Positions 20,356 through 30,950 of a stretch of 64,000 nucleotides of DNA are shown piece after piece (position 1 is the first letter of the stretch; every line of letters begins with the position of its first letter). Below the pieces are notes generated by a model, which worked only from the letters and a program-made list of their open reading frames with translations, did not search any database and was not told the origin of the DNA. The translations under genes were made by a program, and so were the position numbers. This DNA is from Elusimicrobiota bacterium. GTDB lineage: Bacteria > Elusimicrobiota > Elusimicrobia > FEN-1173. The stretch lies in NCBI GenBank assembly GCA_016714745.1, contig JADKCG010000004.1, forward strand, positions 62,001-126,000, read 5' to 3'.

Positions 20356-22408
20356 AAACCTTTTCGTTTTTTTATTGGTGTCGGCTTTTGCTCTGACCCT
20401 GGAGTGGCCGGGACTCCGTTGGGCGAATTACGACTATTTTTGGGTAGACGCTAGGAATATGGGGGTTGGAACTGTCATTCGAAATTCACTATTAAATTTG
20501 AGGACGTGGAATTTTGATTTTGACTTAGGTTGGAACATTGCTTCGATGAACTTCTTTCCTTTAAATCCCTTCTTGTTTATTTCTCCTAAGTTTGGGGTTC
20601 TCCTTTCAAATGCGGTTTCGTATGCGGTGGGATCATTTTTTTGTTTTAAGTTGGTGGAAAGGATCACCAAAGATCGCCTGCTGTCCATGGCTTTGACTTT
20701 GATTTATGTGACCTATCCAGGTTTTCGAGGGATGCCACAGAATCAACTCATGTTTAACGGCATGATGCTGGCCCCCATCTACCCATGGATGATATGTGAT
20801 GTTTTTGAAGGGAGACGGGTCAACTTTTTAAAAAGTTTTTTACTGGTCGGATTTATTGCGTTTACGTGCGACCTGACGCTTATTATTTTTTCTCTGGTTG
20901 TTTCGTTTCCGTTTCTCCTGTGGAAGTTGTATGGCCTTTATTTCAAGAGAACAGTTTTTAACTACCGAACTTTTTTCATCTTCATTTTCCTCCATATCAT
21001 TTGGTTTGTCCCCTGGATTGTGTGGTATTCGCAGAGCGAGACCTATGGCGTTACGTTAAGGGGACTCCATTCTTTTCTTCGAACTCAAAGAGCGTATAAC
21101 TTCCTTTTTTATCCTGAATTCGGTTCTGCGATGTTTTGGGATTTGCCGCCGTTTTTCCTTTCTTTTATCGTCCTTTATTTTACTGACAGAAATATTCGAA
21201 AGTACTACAGCCTATTCCTACTGGTGCTGGCATCCGCGATTTTGCCTTATTTGCTTCAACAATTAATCAGTAGTCCGACTTATCTACGATGGGCTTTAAC
21301 CGTTCCAGCGGCGTCCTGTTGGATGGTGGTGGCCGCCTTGATTTATTTTTATAAAAAGAATGATCGTAAAAATTTATCCGTCGAGTTATTGCTCGTTATT
21401 CCTATTCTTATAGACCTCTTATTTAATTGGGCCCTCTATCGCTTTTTTTCAAGTTATGCGTCAGAAGCAAATGTGGTCATTGGCTCGAAGTTTCTTTTAC
21501 TTCTTGCGATTTATTGTGTTCGATATTTCAAAGACTCAAGGGCCTCGACTTGGGCGCTTGCATTGCTGTCCGTTTCCGTTGTTCTCTATGTCTATGCCCC
21601 ATCTCTTCGTTCGAGTTATTCGAAAATCCCGAGGTTTGATAAAGCCGCACGATTTCATCAGCAGTATGAGTGGGTACAAAATTCATTAAAAGGCCAAAAT
21701 GTTAGCCGATTGCTTCTCACGGGGACTTCGCTCAATAAAGAACATTCCTCTCGAATGTTGCGAAATGAATCCGGCCTATATACCGAACTCCTTGCTGGAC
21801 AAGGTTTTTCCGTCATTGGCGCCTACCGTGAAAAATTCGATTCTGGGACCGGCGACTTTTATGGCGGCCTCTATAAGGCGGGAATGAGGAGTCATCTCCT
21901 TCCTCCACACGAATCCTATGTCACCCCAGAGATCCTTGACGAGCTGGGGGTGTCGCACATCCTGCTAATGGTAGATAAGAATGAGGAGAATATAATTGAA
22001 CGATTCGAAAAACGATTTGAGGGAAAAATCGAAAAAATCAGCTCACATATTGAATTTGCTCCACAAACTTCGGTGGAAACTTGGACCGTTATCTACAAGT
22101 TCATTGGCGGGCAACCGGTAAAAGCTTTGGCCAATAACAACGAGATCCAGATTAAAAAGATTCCTGGGGTGGATCTGAAGTGGAGTATTCGAAATCCTTC
22201 TAGTAATGAAGTGGATGTGATTTGGAAATACTTGCCTTACCGTCGGCTTTTACTGGGGGATGGAGTGAGAACTTTTAAAACGAAGATAAATGATATTTAT
22301 CCATTTTCAGTAATGACGGTGCCCCCAGGCTATGTCGGGATTATCGACGTTGATTACAAAGGAAAAGGCGGAAAGGCGTATATTTTTTCTACATCGTCCT
22401 TTTGTTGA
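20342..22408 (+). CDS. Large polytopic membrane protein, possibly a GT-C glycosyltransferase
   Basis: About 688 residues with 11-13 hydrophobic helices in the first 440 residues and a soluble C-terminal domain of about 240. No catalytic motif is certain; acidic residues in the first loop (YDYFWVDARN) resemble the GT-C acidic site. It overlaps the GtrB-like gene by 14 bases, a pairing typical of a polyprenyl-phosphate sugar synthase with its membrane transferase. An upstream GTG (20327) is also open. AT-rich codon use, like its neighbours. The function is inferred from context only. Confidence 0.6.
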   Translation: MKPSKNLFVFLLVSAFALTLEWPGLRWANYDYFWVDARNMGVGTVIRNSLLNLRTWNFDFDLGWNIASMNFFPLNPFLFISPKFGVLLSNAVSYAVGSFFCFKLVERITKDRLLSMALTLIYVTYPGFRGMPQNQLMFNGMMLAPIYPWMICDVFEGRRVNFLKSFLLVGFIAFTCDLTLIIFSLVVSFPFLLWKLYGLYFKRTVFNYRTFFIFIFLHIIWFVPWIVWYSQSETYGVTLRGLHSFLRTQRAYNFLFYPEFGSAMFWDLPPFFLSFIVLYFTDRNIRKYYSLFLLVLASAILPYLLQQLISSPTYLRWALTVPAASCWMVVAALIYFYKKNDRKNLSVELLLVIPILIDLLFNWALYRFFSSYASEANVVIGSKFLLLLAIYCVRYFKDSRASTWALALLSVSVVLYVYAPSLRSSYSKIPRFDKAARFHQQYEWVQNSLKGQNVSRLLLTGTSLNKEHSSRMLRNESGLYTELLAGQGFSVIGAYREKFDSGTGDFYGGLYKAGMRSHLLPPHESYVTPEILDELGVSHILLMVDKNEENIIERFEKRFEGKIEKISSHIEFAPQTSVETWTVIYKFIGGQPVKALANNNEIQIKKIPGVDLKWSIRNPSSNEVDVIWKYLPYRRLLLGDGVRTFKTKINDIYPFSVMTVPPGYVGIIDVDYKGKGGKAYIFSTSSFC

Positions 22409-22462
22409 TTTGGGTGGCCGTTTCATTGCGAGCCGTTTTTGGCAAGAGAGTCGTGCACGCAT

Positions 22463-23236
22463 ATGAAGGATAAAATCGTGGCGGAATTTGATGAGTTTGC
22501 CCATAACTATCGCGAACTCCATCAGAAAAATATCGAGATAACAGGGGAGGCTCCGGAATTTTTTTATGAGTATAAAGTTAAAGATCTTGCGGGGATCATA
22601 AAAGAGTTTGGGTGGGAGGACAAAGGGCTGTCGATCCTGGATTTTGGCACAGGGATCGGCAACTCCCTTGATTTTTTAATCAAATATTTCCCCGGTGCTC
22701 ATCTCTTCGGGGTTGATGTGTCCGAAGAGTCTTTGATCATTGCTCGAAAAAAATATCAACGTCGAATTGCCTTTAATATATTTGACGGAGAGAACCTTCC
22801 ATTTGAAGACGAAAAGTTCGACGTTGTATTTGCCGCTTGCGTTTTTCACCACATTGACCAAGAAAAGCACGTGCAGGTGCTAGGGGAAATTAAGCGTGTC
22901 TTAAAGAAGAATGGTGCGTTGGTTATTTTTGAACACAATCCGTTGAATCCCCTCACAGTAAGAGCCGTTAACGCATGCCCATTGGATAAAGATGCTGTTC
23001 TCCTGGGGGTTTCAACCTTGAAAGCGGTTCTCCGGACTTCGGGGTTTCGGTTTTGCGAGTCAAGATATAGAGTATTCTTTCCTTCCTTTCTTAGATATCT
23101 AAGGCCTATTGAGCGGTACCTCTATTGGTTACCCATGGGGGCTCAATACTCTATTCTCGCAAGGAAAGGCCGTGCCCCGGCAATTGTGGGAGTGGGTGCT
23201 GTTGAGGAAAGAATTCATGACCATGATAAGATTTAA
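22463..23236 (+). CDS. Class I SAM-dependent methyltransferase
   Basis: A 257-residue protein with motif I ILDFGTGIGNSLDFL (near residue 57), a VDVSEES acidic loop, then FDVVFAACVFHHID and the LKRVLKKNGALVIFEHNP strand, the usual Methyltransf_11 order. The ATG at 22463 was chosen because it opens a family-like N-terminus; eight more codons are open upstream without a ribosome site. The substrate is unknown but probably a sugar or glycolipid, given the context. Confidence 0.8.
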   Translation: MKDKIVAEFDEFAHNYRELHQKNIEITGEAPEFFYEYKVKDLAGIIKEFGWEDKGLSILDFGTGIGNSLDFLIKYFPGAHLFGVDVSEESLIIARKKYQRRIAFNIFDGENLPFEDEKFDVVFAACVFHHIDQEKHVQVLGEIKRVLKKNGALVIFEHNPLNPLTVRAVNACPLDKDAVLLGVSTLKAVLRTSGFRFCESRYRVFFPSFLRYLRPIERYLYWLPMGAQYSILARKGRAPAIVGVGAVEERIHDHDKI

Positions 23237-24844
23237 TGATCATTGGATCACGAACAGAAATCAATTAGCGAACAAATTGAAACTTATTTCAGGGTCTATC
23301 ATCGTTCTTTTTTCGATATTCCATGTTTTGATTGTCACCTCCATGGTGAGCGAAAATTCGGATAACTCGGCCATCGTTTTTGCAACCAATAACGATGCCT
23401 CCGTCGCGATTACGGTGGCCACGCAAACGCGCTGGTTCAATGACAATGGGTGGAGGCCCTATGGCCCCCTCTATTATCGCCTCGCGCACTCCCTTTCCGG
23501 GATGGTCCCTTATTCCAAGGCTCAAAGCGCCATTCCTCAAGAAGCGAACCAGGTCAACCACCACTTTTCCTTGATGCTTGTCTCACTCGTTTCTCTTCTG
23601 TTGACGTGTTTTTTCATCGCAGGGCTTTTTGGGTTAGAGGGAGCGGAAAAAATCGGGGTGGCCTCCTTATTCCTTTCTTTGTTCCTGTTGAATCGGACAT
23701 TTTCCAGATATGTTTTGGTGGCTCATCCGGATTTTCTGCTCACTTTTTTTACCTCCCTACTATTTGTCTCTGCCCATCGATTTTTAAAAGATCCAACGAA
23801 CCTTGCGCTCACGTTCATCGGTGTCACCTTTGGCCTAATGCTCTCAACAAAAATCACGGCGATTCTCTTTTTGCCTGGGATTTTTTGGATCCTTTTCTGC
23901 TCAAAGAGTTGGAGGGGGAACCTGAAAAACTACTTGAATTTTGGGCTGGGTTCCACCGCCACCTACTTTTTGGTGGGATATCCCCAAAACTTCAAAATCC
24001 AAGAAACTCTGGCGTTTTTAAAAACGCAATCCCAGCACTCCAAAATTGCGGACGCGACGTCCATTGGGGAATGGATCTCCCTGTTTGCCCATCAATTTTG
24101 GATGCCTTTGGTTCTCTCATTGATTCTTTGTGTCTTCTTTGGAAAACGACTGGATTCCGTTGGATCGGATGAAAAGAGGTTGGACTCTTCAGGCAAGATA
24201 AAACTATTCCTCTTTGGCCTTTTTCCTCTGCTCGCTCTCGTGAGCCAAAAATTCAGCACGCCTCATGACTATTACACCATTCCGTTCGGTATTTTACTCC
24301 TCATGGTTTGTTGCGTTTTGTCGCGCGAGAGACTAAGCTGCAGATACCTCGCAACATTGCTGGTTTACGAAAGCCAAAAGCTCGTCTTGTGATCCCCTCT
24401 ATTCACTGTTCCCAAGTCCAGACAACCACTTCGCGTCCATTAAAAAGAAGAGACGGCGAATCGGTTGTTAGCTGAGGTCCAAGCCCGACCGCTTGAAAAG
24501 CGCCGAGAAGGTCATACGATTTTGTCGAATTCTTATGTGCCTATTCCCTACGATTCCAGCGGGATAGTGATGGCGAACCTTTATTCCTTTGAGACATTGA
24601 AAGAGAACTTATTCGGATATGGTCATCAAAGTTGATGTACAACCGATATCTTGTTGGGGATAAACCAAGCGATTTCGATATGGTCGACTTTAGGAATAGG
24701 GATTGGAGACCCGTTCGTGAATTTTACCGTTATTTTAAGGATGGGAGGGATGTTAAAACTCCTGATGGTAGAGAATGGCACATGGTGAGTGAAAAATGTG
24801 ATATTCAACTTGGCAGGTTAAACCATAACGAATCGTTGGAATGA
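23217..24844 (+). pseudogene. Membrane glycosyltransferase (GT39-like) with disrupted C-terminus
   Basis: The first 390 residues are intact: one N-terminal helix, a long loop with DNGWRPYGPLYYRLAH that resembles the first periplasmic loop of PMT_2-type transferases, then about eight helices with HPDFLLTF. After 24392 the reading passes through other frames containing family-like pieces (NSYVPIPYDSSGIVMA near 24530 and NRYLVGDKPSDFDMVDFRN near 24640). Several indels therefore separate the membrane part from the soluble end. It overlaps the methyltransferase stop by about 20 bases. Confidence 0.6.
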
Positions 24845-25337
24845 AAAGGGCTTTTATCCGGACGTTTATAAAGACGGTCTCAGTTTTTAGTAGAATCAAG
24901 CTCGAAATTTTGATGTAAACGGGCTAGCCCGAGAGGTTTATGAGAAAGGTGTCCACGCAATAATTCCGGATGTGGGTAGTCGATTTGACATGGAGATGTC
25001 CTCAGAGCTTTCTCTCCTCTTCTTGGCTCGGCTGCCTTTATGTTTTGTGGACGCTTTTGTTTGTGAGCACTTTATCGAACCTTCTTTGATTTGGCCTTCC
25101 CTGTAATTGCCCTATTTGCCTGGCAGTGGACTCATGCCTTTTGGGTTGACGGTCGTTCGATTGAAGTGATGGTCGGCTCTTTTGATGTTGGGGATTTTCT
25201 TCGTGTGGCGTCAGAAATAAAATAAAGAGATCTCCCCAGTGCTCCCCCGTTCGTGATGCTGCGTTTTATATGAGATTCACCACAGTTGGGTATTTCTTGT
25301 ATTTAACCTTTATCTCGTTTTTCAATGTGCCCGTGGG
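24845..25337. other. Degenerate stretch without an intact gene
   Basis: Short hydrophobic open pieces occur in different plus-strand frames (for example MRFTTVGYFLYLTFISFFNVPVG near 25270), separated by stops. They look like the broken 5' part of the membrane gene that continues at 25338. No RNA gene or repeat is seen. Confidence 0.4.
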
Positions 25338-26675
25338 ATGATTGTCATGGACAGTTTTCGAAAATTCCGATGGATTTTCTTCTTTGTGGTGCTGGGAGGT
25401 TTCTCCGCCATCCTTGACCGAACCAAAGGGACCGCTCCCGATCGCTCTCAGGTGGCCCTGTGGGTTGTGAAAAGCACGATCGTCTATTTGGCGTTCTATT
25501 TAATCCATGGCGTGACGGCCCAATTCTTGCGTGGAACGTCTTGGTTGGATTTACAGTGCAAAGAAATGGGGACCACCGCTTATTCGCTCTTCGTCGTGGT
25601 GTTGGGCGCTCCTGCGAGTTTAATCGTAATTCGCGAAGGCCTGCGCAACCGTTGGTGGGGTGAAATTTGCTTATGATTCATGTTTGCCTTCACTTACCAT
25701 GACCACGTGTCGCCGTCATTGTTTTGATGGGTTTCTTGATGTTGGGATTCTTTTACGTTCCATGGCGTTCTTTCTTGCGCGTCGGAGCCATTTGGACCCT
25801 TTCGGTATTCTTATTTGGCTTTTGGATTTTAGGGAAAAATTGACATACTGACGTTATCCAATGATATTTTTGGCAGTGCAGGATTAGATAAAGTCCTACC
25901 TGTTGATCAGGTTGTCCGACACCTAAGATACGGTTCCGTCAACACTGCTTTGAAAAATCATGCGAACCATTTGCTCGAGCCCGAGACTTCCCCCAAGGAT
26001 AAAACGCCGACTCTTGCCGTCTCCATCCCGGCTCTGGTTCCAGCACCTTCAAAGGCCTCGACTCCCGCGGAAGAGGTGAAAACGGCCCCTCCCCCCACCT
26101 CAAAACAGGTCGTTGTCACGAATAAATTAGTTAACGATTCTCCCACGGAGAAGAAGATCGCCGATAAGACACCCGAGGAACCTGCCGAGAAACCTCGATA
26201 CTTTCTTGACCCCAACTCACGTGGGCGAGTTCATGACATTGACCGGATCGTTCACGCGGAAGTGGCTCTTCGTCTGATGAGCCAGGGGGGGGGGGCGCTG
26301 TGGTTCGGTCATGGTTACCGGATGAGCGGAAGAGTTGTCAGCCCCATTCTGAGGGAACTTTATGCCGTCTTCATCCCTGCGCGCGCCGGAACTGTCCGTG
26401 ATGATGAGTCCACAGAGGCATTCACTGCGTGGGTCGCTGATACGGGGATCGTTGGCTTGTTGTTGTTGATGGCTTTGTTCGTTTTAACGGCTGTTCGTTC
26501 CCTTAAAAATTCTCGGGGGACAATGAGGGTGATCATGGTTTGTTGCACTATAATGACTTTTTTATGGATGTTCGTTATTAACCTTTCCGACATCTATCTG
26601 TTCTTTTTTTCGGTTTTGCCTTCGGGGATAATTGTGGCGCTGTCCCGGTCTCATGGTTCCAATCCTTCTTCTTAA
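25338..26675 (+). pseudogene. O-antigen polymerase/ligase-like membrane protein, frame-disrupted
   Basis: Pieces in successive frames make one multi-pass protein: 25338-25676 (three helices); about 25700-25853 (MGFLMLGFFYVPWRSFL and a hydrophobic stretch ending ILGK); then a frame continuing IDILTLSNDIFGSAGLDK into 25950-26675. The last part ends with ALWFGHGYRMSGR, VADTGIVGLLLLMALF and two more helices, the usual C-terminus of Wzy/WaaL-type proteins. One extra A in GGGAAAAATTGAC explains the second break. A Pro/Lys-rich loop of about 90 residues (from 25960) is unusual. Ligase or polymerase cannot be told. Confidence 0.55.
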
Positions 26676-26727
26676 CCAAAACGCTCAAATTCCTTTGAAA
26701 CGCAATAACTGACCCGGGGAGAATTTT

Positions 26728-27855
26728 GTGAAACTCTGTTTTCTGTCGGATGCACGGGCGGAACATACACGCCGATGGACGCGATTTTTCGCTCTTAGGG
26801 GGCATGAGACCCACCTCATCACATGGAACACTACCCATCTCGACGGGTATGCTCCCGTCATACTCCATGTATTAAAAAAACCGTTTGCCAGCGCATCCCT
26901 GGTTCCTCGGATCGCCAATTTGATTTCTCTTTACCGCTCCGCGCGGAAGATCATTTTGAACATGCGGCCGGATGTCATCCATGCCCATTCAATGGGAAGC
27001 TACTCGTGGTTAGCCTGGGCAATCGGGTATCGCCCCTACGTCCTTTCGCCGTGGGGGACGGACGTCCTTGTGGATGCCGTTCGATCTCGTGCCAATCGAT
27101 GGTTGACCCTTCGTGCCGCCAGGGGGTCCGACCGGATTGTGTGTGACGGTCGACATATCGAGGAACGCTTGGCCGAATGGTCGATTTCCCCGAAGAAAAT
27201 AGATTGCATCCCTTTTGGCACCGATGTCGACGTATTCGCCCCACTCCCACAGGGAGAAATCCCGCCGCCGGTGGTCCCGTCTTGGGGCCAAGCGCCTATC
27301 GTGTTGAGTACGCGAACTTTGACCCCAGTGCACGATGTGGCGACGTTTGTGCGGATGATTCCCCTGGTTCGATGTCTCTGTCCGGAAGCGCGATTCGTCA
27401 TGGTAGGGGGAGGCGGAGAGCAACGGACCTTGGAGGCGTTAGTGGATCAATTGGGGATTCGGGAGGTGGTTCATTTTGCGGGGCATCTCGGTGAAGAGGA
27501 GATGGTCCGTTATTTGAGGGGGTCCGCGGTCTATGTCTCGAGCTCGTTGATGGACGCGGGGTTGGCGGGAAGCACGGCGGAAGCGATGGCGTGCGGTCTT
27601 CCGGTCGTGACCACGGATAATGCCGACAATGCCCTCTGGGTCCAGGAGGGAGAGGGCGGTTATCTGGTCCCGAATGGAAATAGCGAGCACATGGCGGAAA
27701 AGGTCGCGTTCCTTCTTCATAACAGCCGACTGAGACACAAAATGGGGCAGTTCAATCGTCGTGTGATTGTTGAGAAAAACAATACCGTGGTGGAAATGGC
27801 GAAGGTCGAATCCATTTATGAGGGCCTTAGATGCGAGAACCGTAGGCATTTGTGA
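26728..27855 (+). CDS. Family-4 glycosyltransferase
   Basis: A 375-residue GT-B retaining transferase. The N-terminal domain has DVIHAHSMGSYSWLAW near residue 77 and LSPWGTDVL. The C-terminal donor domain has STRTLTPVHDV, the RFVMVGGGGE strand, and GLAGSTAEAMACGLPVVTT with the conserved E-x7-E (near residue 290). The GTG start follows GGGGAGAA. It probably adds a sugar to the lipid-linked oligosaccharide on the cytoplasmic side. Donor and acceptor unknown. Confidence 0.88.
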   Translation: MKLCFLSDARAEHTRRWTRFFALRGHETHLITWNTTHLDGYAPVILHVLKKPFASASLVPRIANLISLYRSARKIILNMRPDVIHAHSMGSYSWLAWAIGYRPYVLSPWGTDVLVDAVRSRANRWLTLRAARGSDRIVCDGRHIEERLAEWSISPKKIDCIPFGTDVDVFAPLPQGEIPPPVVPSWGQAPIVLSTRTLTPVHDVATFVRMIPLVRCLCPEARFVMVGGGGEQRTLEALVDQLGIREVVHFAGHLGEEEMVRYLRGSAVYVSSSLMDAGLAGSTAEAMACGLPVVTTDNADNALWVQEGEGGYLVPNGNSEHMAEKVAFLLHNSRLRHKMGQFNRRVIVEKNNTVVEMAKVESIYEGLRCENRRHL

Positions 27856-27895
27856 GACCTGAAGCCTATTGTCCTTGTCGTCCCTCGGTCCCATC

Positions 27896-29200
27896 ATGAG
27901 CACCTTCGTTAAAAATTCCTTTTGGACGATATTTTCCCAGGGAGTTATCTTCATTTTTGGGATGGGAATATCTGTTCTTATCTCCCGGTTTTTAAGTCCG
28001 GAAGGACGCGGTCTGTATACCCTGGCCCTATTTCTCCCTGGGTTTCTTCTTTATTTTTTCAGCCCGGGAATAGGTGTCGCTGCCACATACTATATATCAA
28101 ACGGAAAATATTCACCAAAGACGGTCCTGGGGAACAGCATGGTCTGCGTCGTTCTTCATAGTGTCATTGCCATTGTGGCCGGTATTGTCCTTATTAATTT
28201 TACAAGAGATCGGCTATTTGAAGGTGTCTCAATAAGGCATTTGTATTTGACTCTCTTGATTCTACCAAGTCAATTTTTTATGACCTTTGTTTTTCCAATT
28301 TTCTTGGGGATGAATAAGATTAGGGAGTATAATATTTTCCAAGTCATTCACTATGCTCTTTTGTTTGGGATGCTCATCCTCTTTTTTGTTGGGTTTCACA
28401 CGGGGGTGGCCGGGGCTATTGCGGTTGAGGCGATGGCAGGTTTTTTAACTTGTGTCGTTGCAATTTTTATCATTTCGAAAGAGACCAAGGGATTTTCATT
28501 TAAAATTGATAAGACGTATATAAAAGCAGCCTATAATTACGGCATGAAGATGTATGTGGGCAATTTGTTCTCTTTCCTGAATCGCCGACTTAATCTTTTG
28601 ATCATTAATAATTACTTGAGCGCCACCGCCGTAGGATTTTTCGGTCTTTCACAGGGTCTTTCAGAGAAAGTATGGGTTGTGGCAGACGCGATCGGTTCGG
28701 TGCTTTTTCCCCGGATTGCATCAGAAAGTAATAAAGACAAGAAAGACCTTTATACAGCCCTTGTTTTTAAGGTGACCATTCTAGTGATCGGGATTGTGAG
28801 TATTTTTTTATGCGTTCTTGGAAAAGCATTAATTGTCTTTCTATACTCGCCGGTTTTTATGGAATCCGTTGCACCGTTTCGTTATCTGTTGATAGGGGTT
28901 GTTGCTGGTAGTGGCTGGAGAATCCTTGAGAATGATCTGAGGGCCCGGGGAAAGCCCGGCTTTATACTTTGTATAATCGTCATTTCCCTTATCGTGAGTG
29001 TTTTGTTGAATTTCATTCTCATCCCACGCTGGGGCATGACGGGCGCGGTCTCTGCCTCGGTTTTTTCCTCAATGATTGGCTTGGTGGCGAGTGTTCTTGC
29101 ATTCAACTTTGTCTCCGGTGGTAAGGGACACCTGTTGTTCTGGGTGTCGCGATCAGATTTGATTTTTTTTAAAAATACCATCAGAACATTCTTGAGATAA
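27896..29200 (+). CDS. Second polysaccharide flippase (Wzx/MATE-type)
   Basis: A 434-residue protein with about 14 hydrophobic helices and the flippase-like start FVKNSFWTIFSQGVIFIFGMG, then SRFLSPEGRGLYTLALF. A polar NNYLSATAVGFFGLSQGLSEKVW segment near residue 245 is typical of Wzx proteins. AT-rich and not closely similar to the flippase at 11937, which suggests that this block came from another source or exports a different unit. Confidence 0.87.
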   Translation: MSTFVKNSFWTIFSQGVIFIFGMGISVLISRFLSPEGRGLYTLALFLPGFLLYFFSPGIGVAATYYISNGKYSPKTVLGNSMVCVVLHSVIAIVAGIVLINFTRDRLFEGVSIRHLYLTLLILPSQFFMTFVFPIFLGMNKIREYNIFQVIHYALLFGMLILFFVGFHTGVAGAIAVEAMAGFLTCVVAIFIISKETKGFSFKIDKTYIKAAYNYGMKMYVGNLFSFLNRRLNLLIINNYLSATAVGFFGLSQGLSEKVWVVADAIGSVLFPRIASESNKDKKDLYTALVFKVTILVIGIVSIFLCVLGKALIVFLYSPVFMESVAPFRYLLIGVVAGSGWRILENDLRARGKPGFILCIIVISLIVSVLLNFILIPRWGMTGAVSASVFSSMIGLVASVLAFNFVSGGKGHLLFWVSRSDLIFFKNTIRTFLR

Positions 29201-29359
29201 CAATTTTTCGAGCGGGTAGGAGTTGTGTTGTCACTCGAAAACGGCATAGGGAGAGCGGCCAGTTTTTTCTCGGGGGGACAATGGGTCAGCGAGCTCATTT
29301 TCGTCAAATACGTTGCCCATCTCCGAACGTGGTATCACAATCTTTAAAAGGAGATCAGA

Positions 29360-30022
29360 ATGGCTTTTCTAAAAAACGTACGTGGCATTGCGGACAGGCT
29401 ACGATTTATTGGGGATGAGAGGGGATATTATCCAAGGCGATTGGCCGTATCGAATCATAACCACCAGACGATCGAGTTTATTCAGAAGACGCAATGTCGT
29501 TTTATAGCAGAATTTGGCATATACAAGGGGTACACTTCAATTGAATTCGCCCGATTCCTGAACGGGAGGGGGGAACTCCACCTTTTTGACTATGAGGATC
29601 GAGTCAACGATGTTTCTAAAGCAATACGATCAGCCGGTTTCAATAACATTAAGACGTTTGGTTCATCCTACAAACTGCTGGATTCATATAATTGGTGTCT
29701 GGCGGAAGTTTTGAATCAACATCCAGATCCCATCTACGACTATGTATTCTTGGACGGCGCCCACACCTGGGCTGTTGATGCGCTAACAACTCTCCTCGTA
29801 GACAAATTGTTGGTCGTAGGCGGCTACTTGGACTTTGACGATTATGATTGGACCCTTAAGGGTTCCTCACTTGACCCAAAGCTGTTCCCGCTCACGCGCA
29901 AGCTTTACACAGACAGGCAGATTGCGGCCCAGCAGGTCAAAATGATCATTGACCTTCTTGTGAGACGTGATGTCCGATATCGAGAAGTCGTTCCAAATAA
30001 GATCTTTCAGAAAATCGCCTAG
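29360..30022 (+). CDS. SAM-dependent methyltransferase-fold protein (Methyltransf_24-like)
   Basis: A 220-residue protein with FIAEFGIYKGYTSIEFARFL (motif I variant, near residue 48), LHLFDYEDR and YDYVFLDGAHTWAVDAL (near 126), then VVGGYLDFDDYDW. This is the pattern of small-molecule O-methyltransferases related to cephalosporin hydroxylase-type proteins. A strong AAAAGGAGAT ribosome site fixes the start. The preceding gap of 160 bases has no supported gene. Substrate unknown. Confidence 0.7.
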   Translation: MAFLKNVRGIADRLRFIGDERGYYPRRLAVSNHNHQTIEFIQKTQCRFIAEFGIYKGYTSIEFARFLNGRGELHLFDYEDRVNDVSKAIRSAGFNNIKTFGSSYKLLDSYNWCLAEVLNQHPDPIYDYVFLDGAHTWAVDALTTLLVDKLLVVGGYLDFDDYDWTLKGSSLDPKLFPLTRKLYTDRQIAAQQVKMIIDLLVRRDVRYREVVPNKIFQKIA

Positions 30023-30196
30023 ATTCAATCGCGCCTTACCCTTAAAGCCACACTTCCATGAGAAGAACCGACAACGATTATCAGCGACACTTGACAACGG
30101 GTTTAACTTTACGATAATGTCTCGACGAATGTTCATTGGATTAACGCGTCTTCTCTTCGGTGCTGGCGCGTGCGTGAATTGGAAGGTCCCGAGCAG

Positions 30197-30860
30197 ATGA
30201 AACTACTCATCCTGAAGGCTCTTGAAGGGGTGTTCCCCACAGCCGTCTTGCGTTATAGAGCGTATAGGCGTCTTATCCTCGATCCGAGTTCTTACCTGTA
30301 TTTAACGGGTTGGATGGAAAGCCTTAAGGAGCGAAAACCCGTTAAAAAAAATGGAACTCCGGTTCCATGGATGAACTTTCCGGTTGTCCAATTCCTTGAA
30401 GAACGGCTCACGCTTGATTTAAACCTTTTTGAGTTCGGAAGCGGATACTCGACCTTTTTTTATGCCAATCGGGTGGGATCTGTTACCTCTTTGGAATACG
30501 ATGAAACGTGGTTTGAGCTTGTTAAATCAAGGGTTCCAAAAAACGTGGTGGTTCTTTTCAAAGAAAAAGATGTTGACGGGGATTACTGTCGGGTTATCGC
30601 GTCCATGAAAACCCCCCTACGATGTGGTTACTGTTGACGGCCGGGATCGGGTTAACTGCGTGAAGCAAAGCGTTTTCGCTTTAACTCCAAAAGGGGTTAT
30701 CATCCTGGATGATTCACAGAGGGAATATTATCGGGATGGCATTGAGTTCGCCAAGGGAAAAGGGTTTCGAGCGATCCATTTTGAAGGCTTAAAGGCTTAC
30801 GGAAACGGGTTGGATAGAACGACCATTTTTTACCGCGAAGGGAATTGCCTCGGAATTTAA
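30197..30860 (+). CDS. Methyltransferase-fold protein, one frameshift
   Basis: The first frame contains LFEFGSGYSTFFYANRV (a SAM-binding-like loop, near residue 80) and VTSLEYDETWFELV. The second frame gives VVTVDGRDRVNCV and LTPKGVIILDDSQREYY, the usual strand-4 and strand-5 pattern of this fold. The break is at a run of six C (about 30611-30616); five would give TPYDVVTVDG. The rejoined length is about 220 residues. The start methionine follows GAGCAG. Function unknown, probably glycan modification. Confidence 0.6.
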
Positions 30861-30950
30861 GGACTTCAGGGACCGGGCGGTGAGTGCCCATTCAGTTAAT
30901 TGGGTCGTGAAAAATCAGTGCGGGGGTTTCTATTTAAAAGTGAGGTCGGC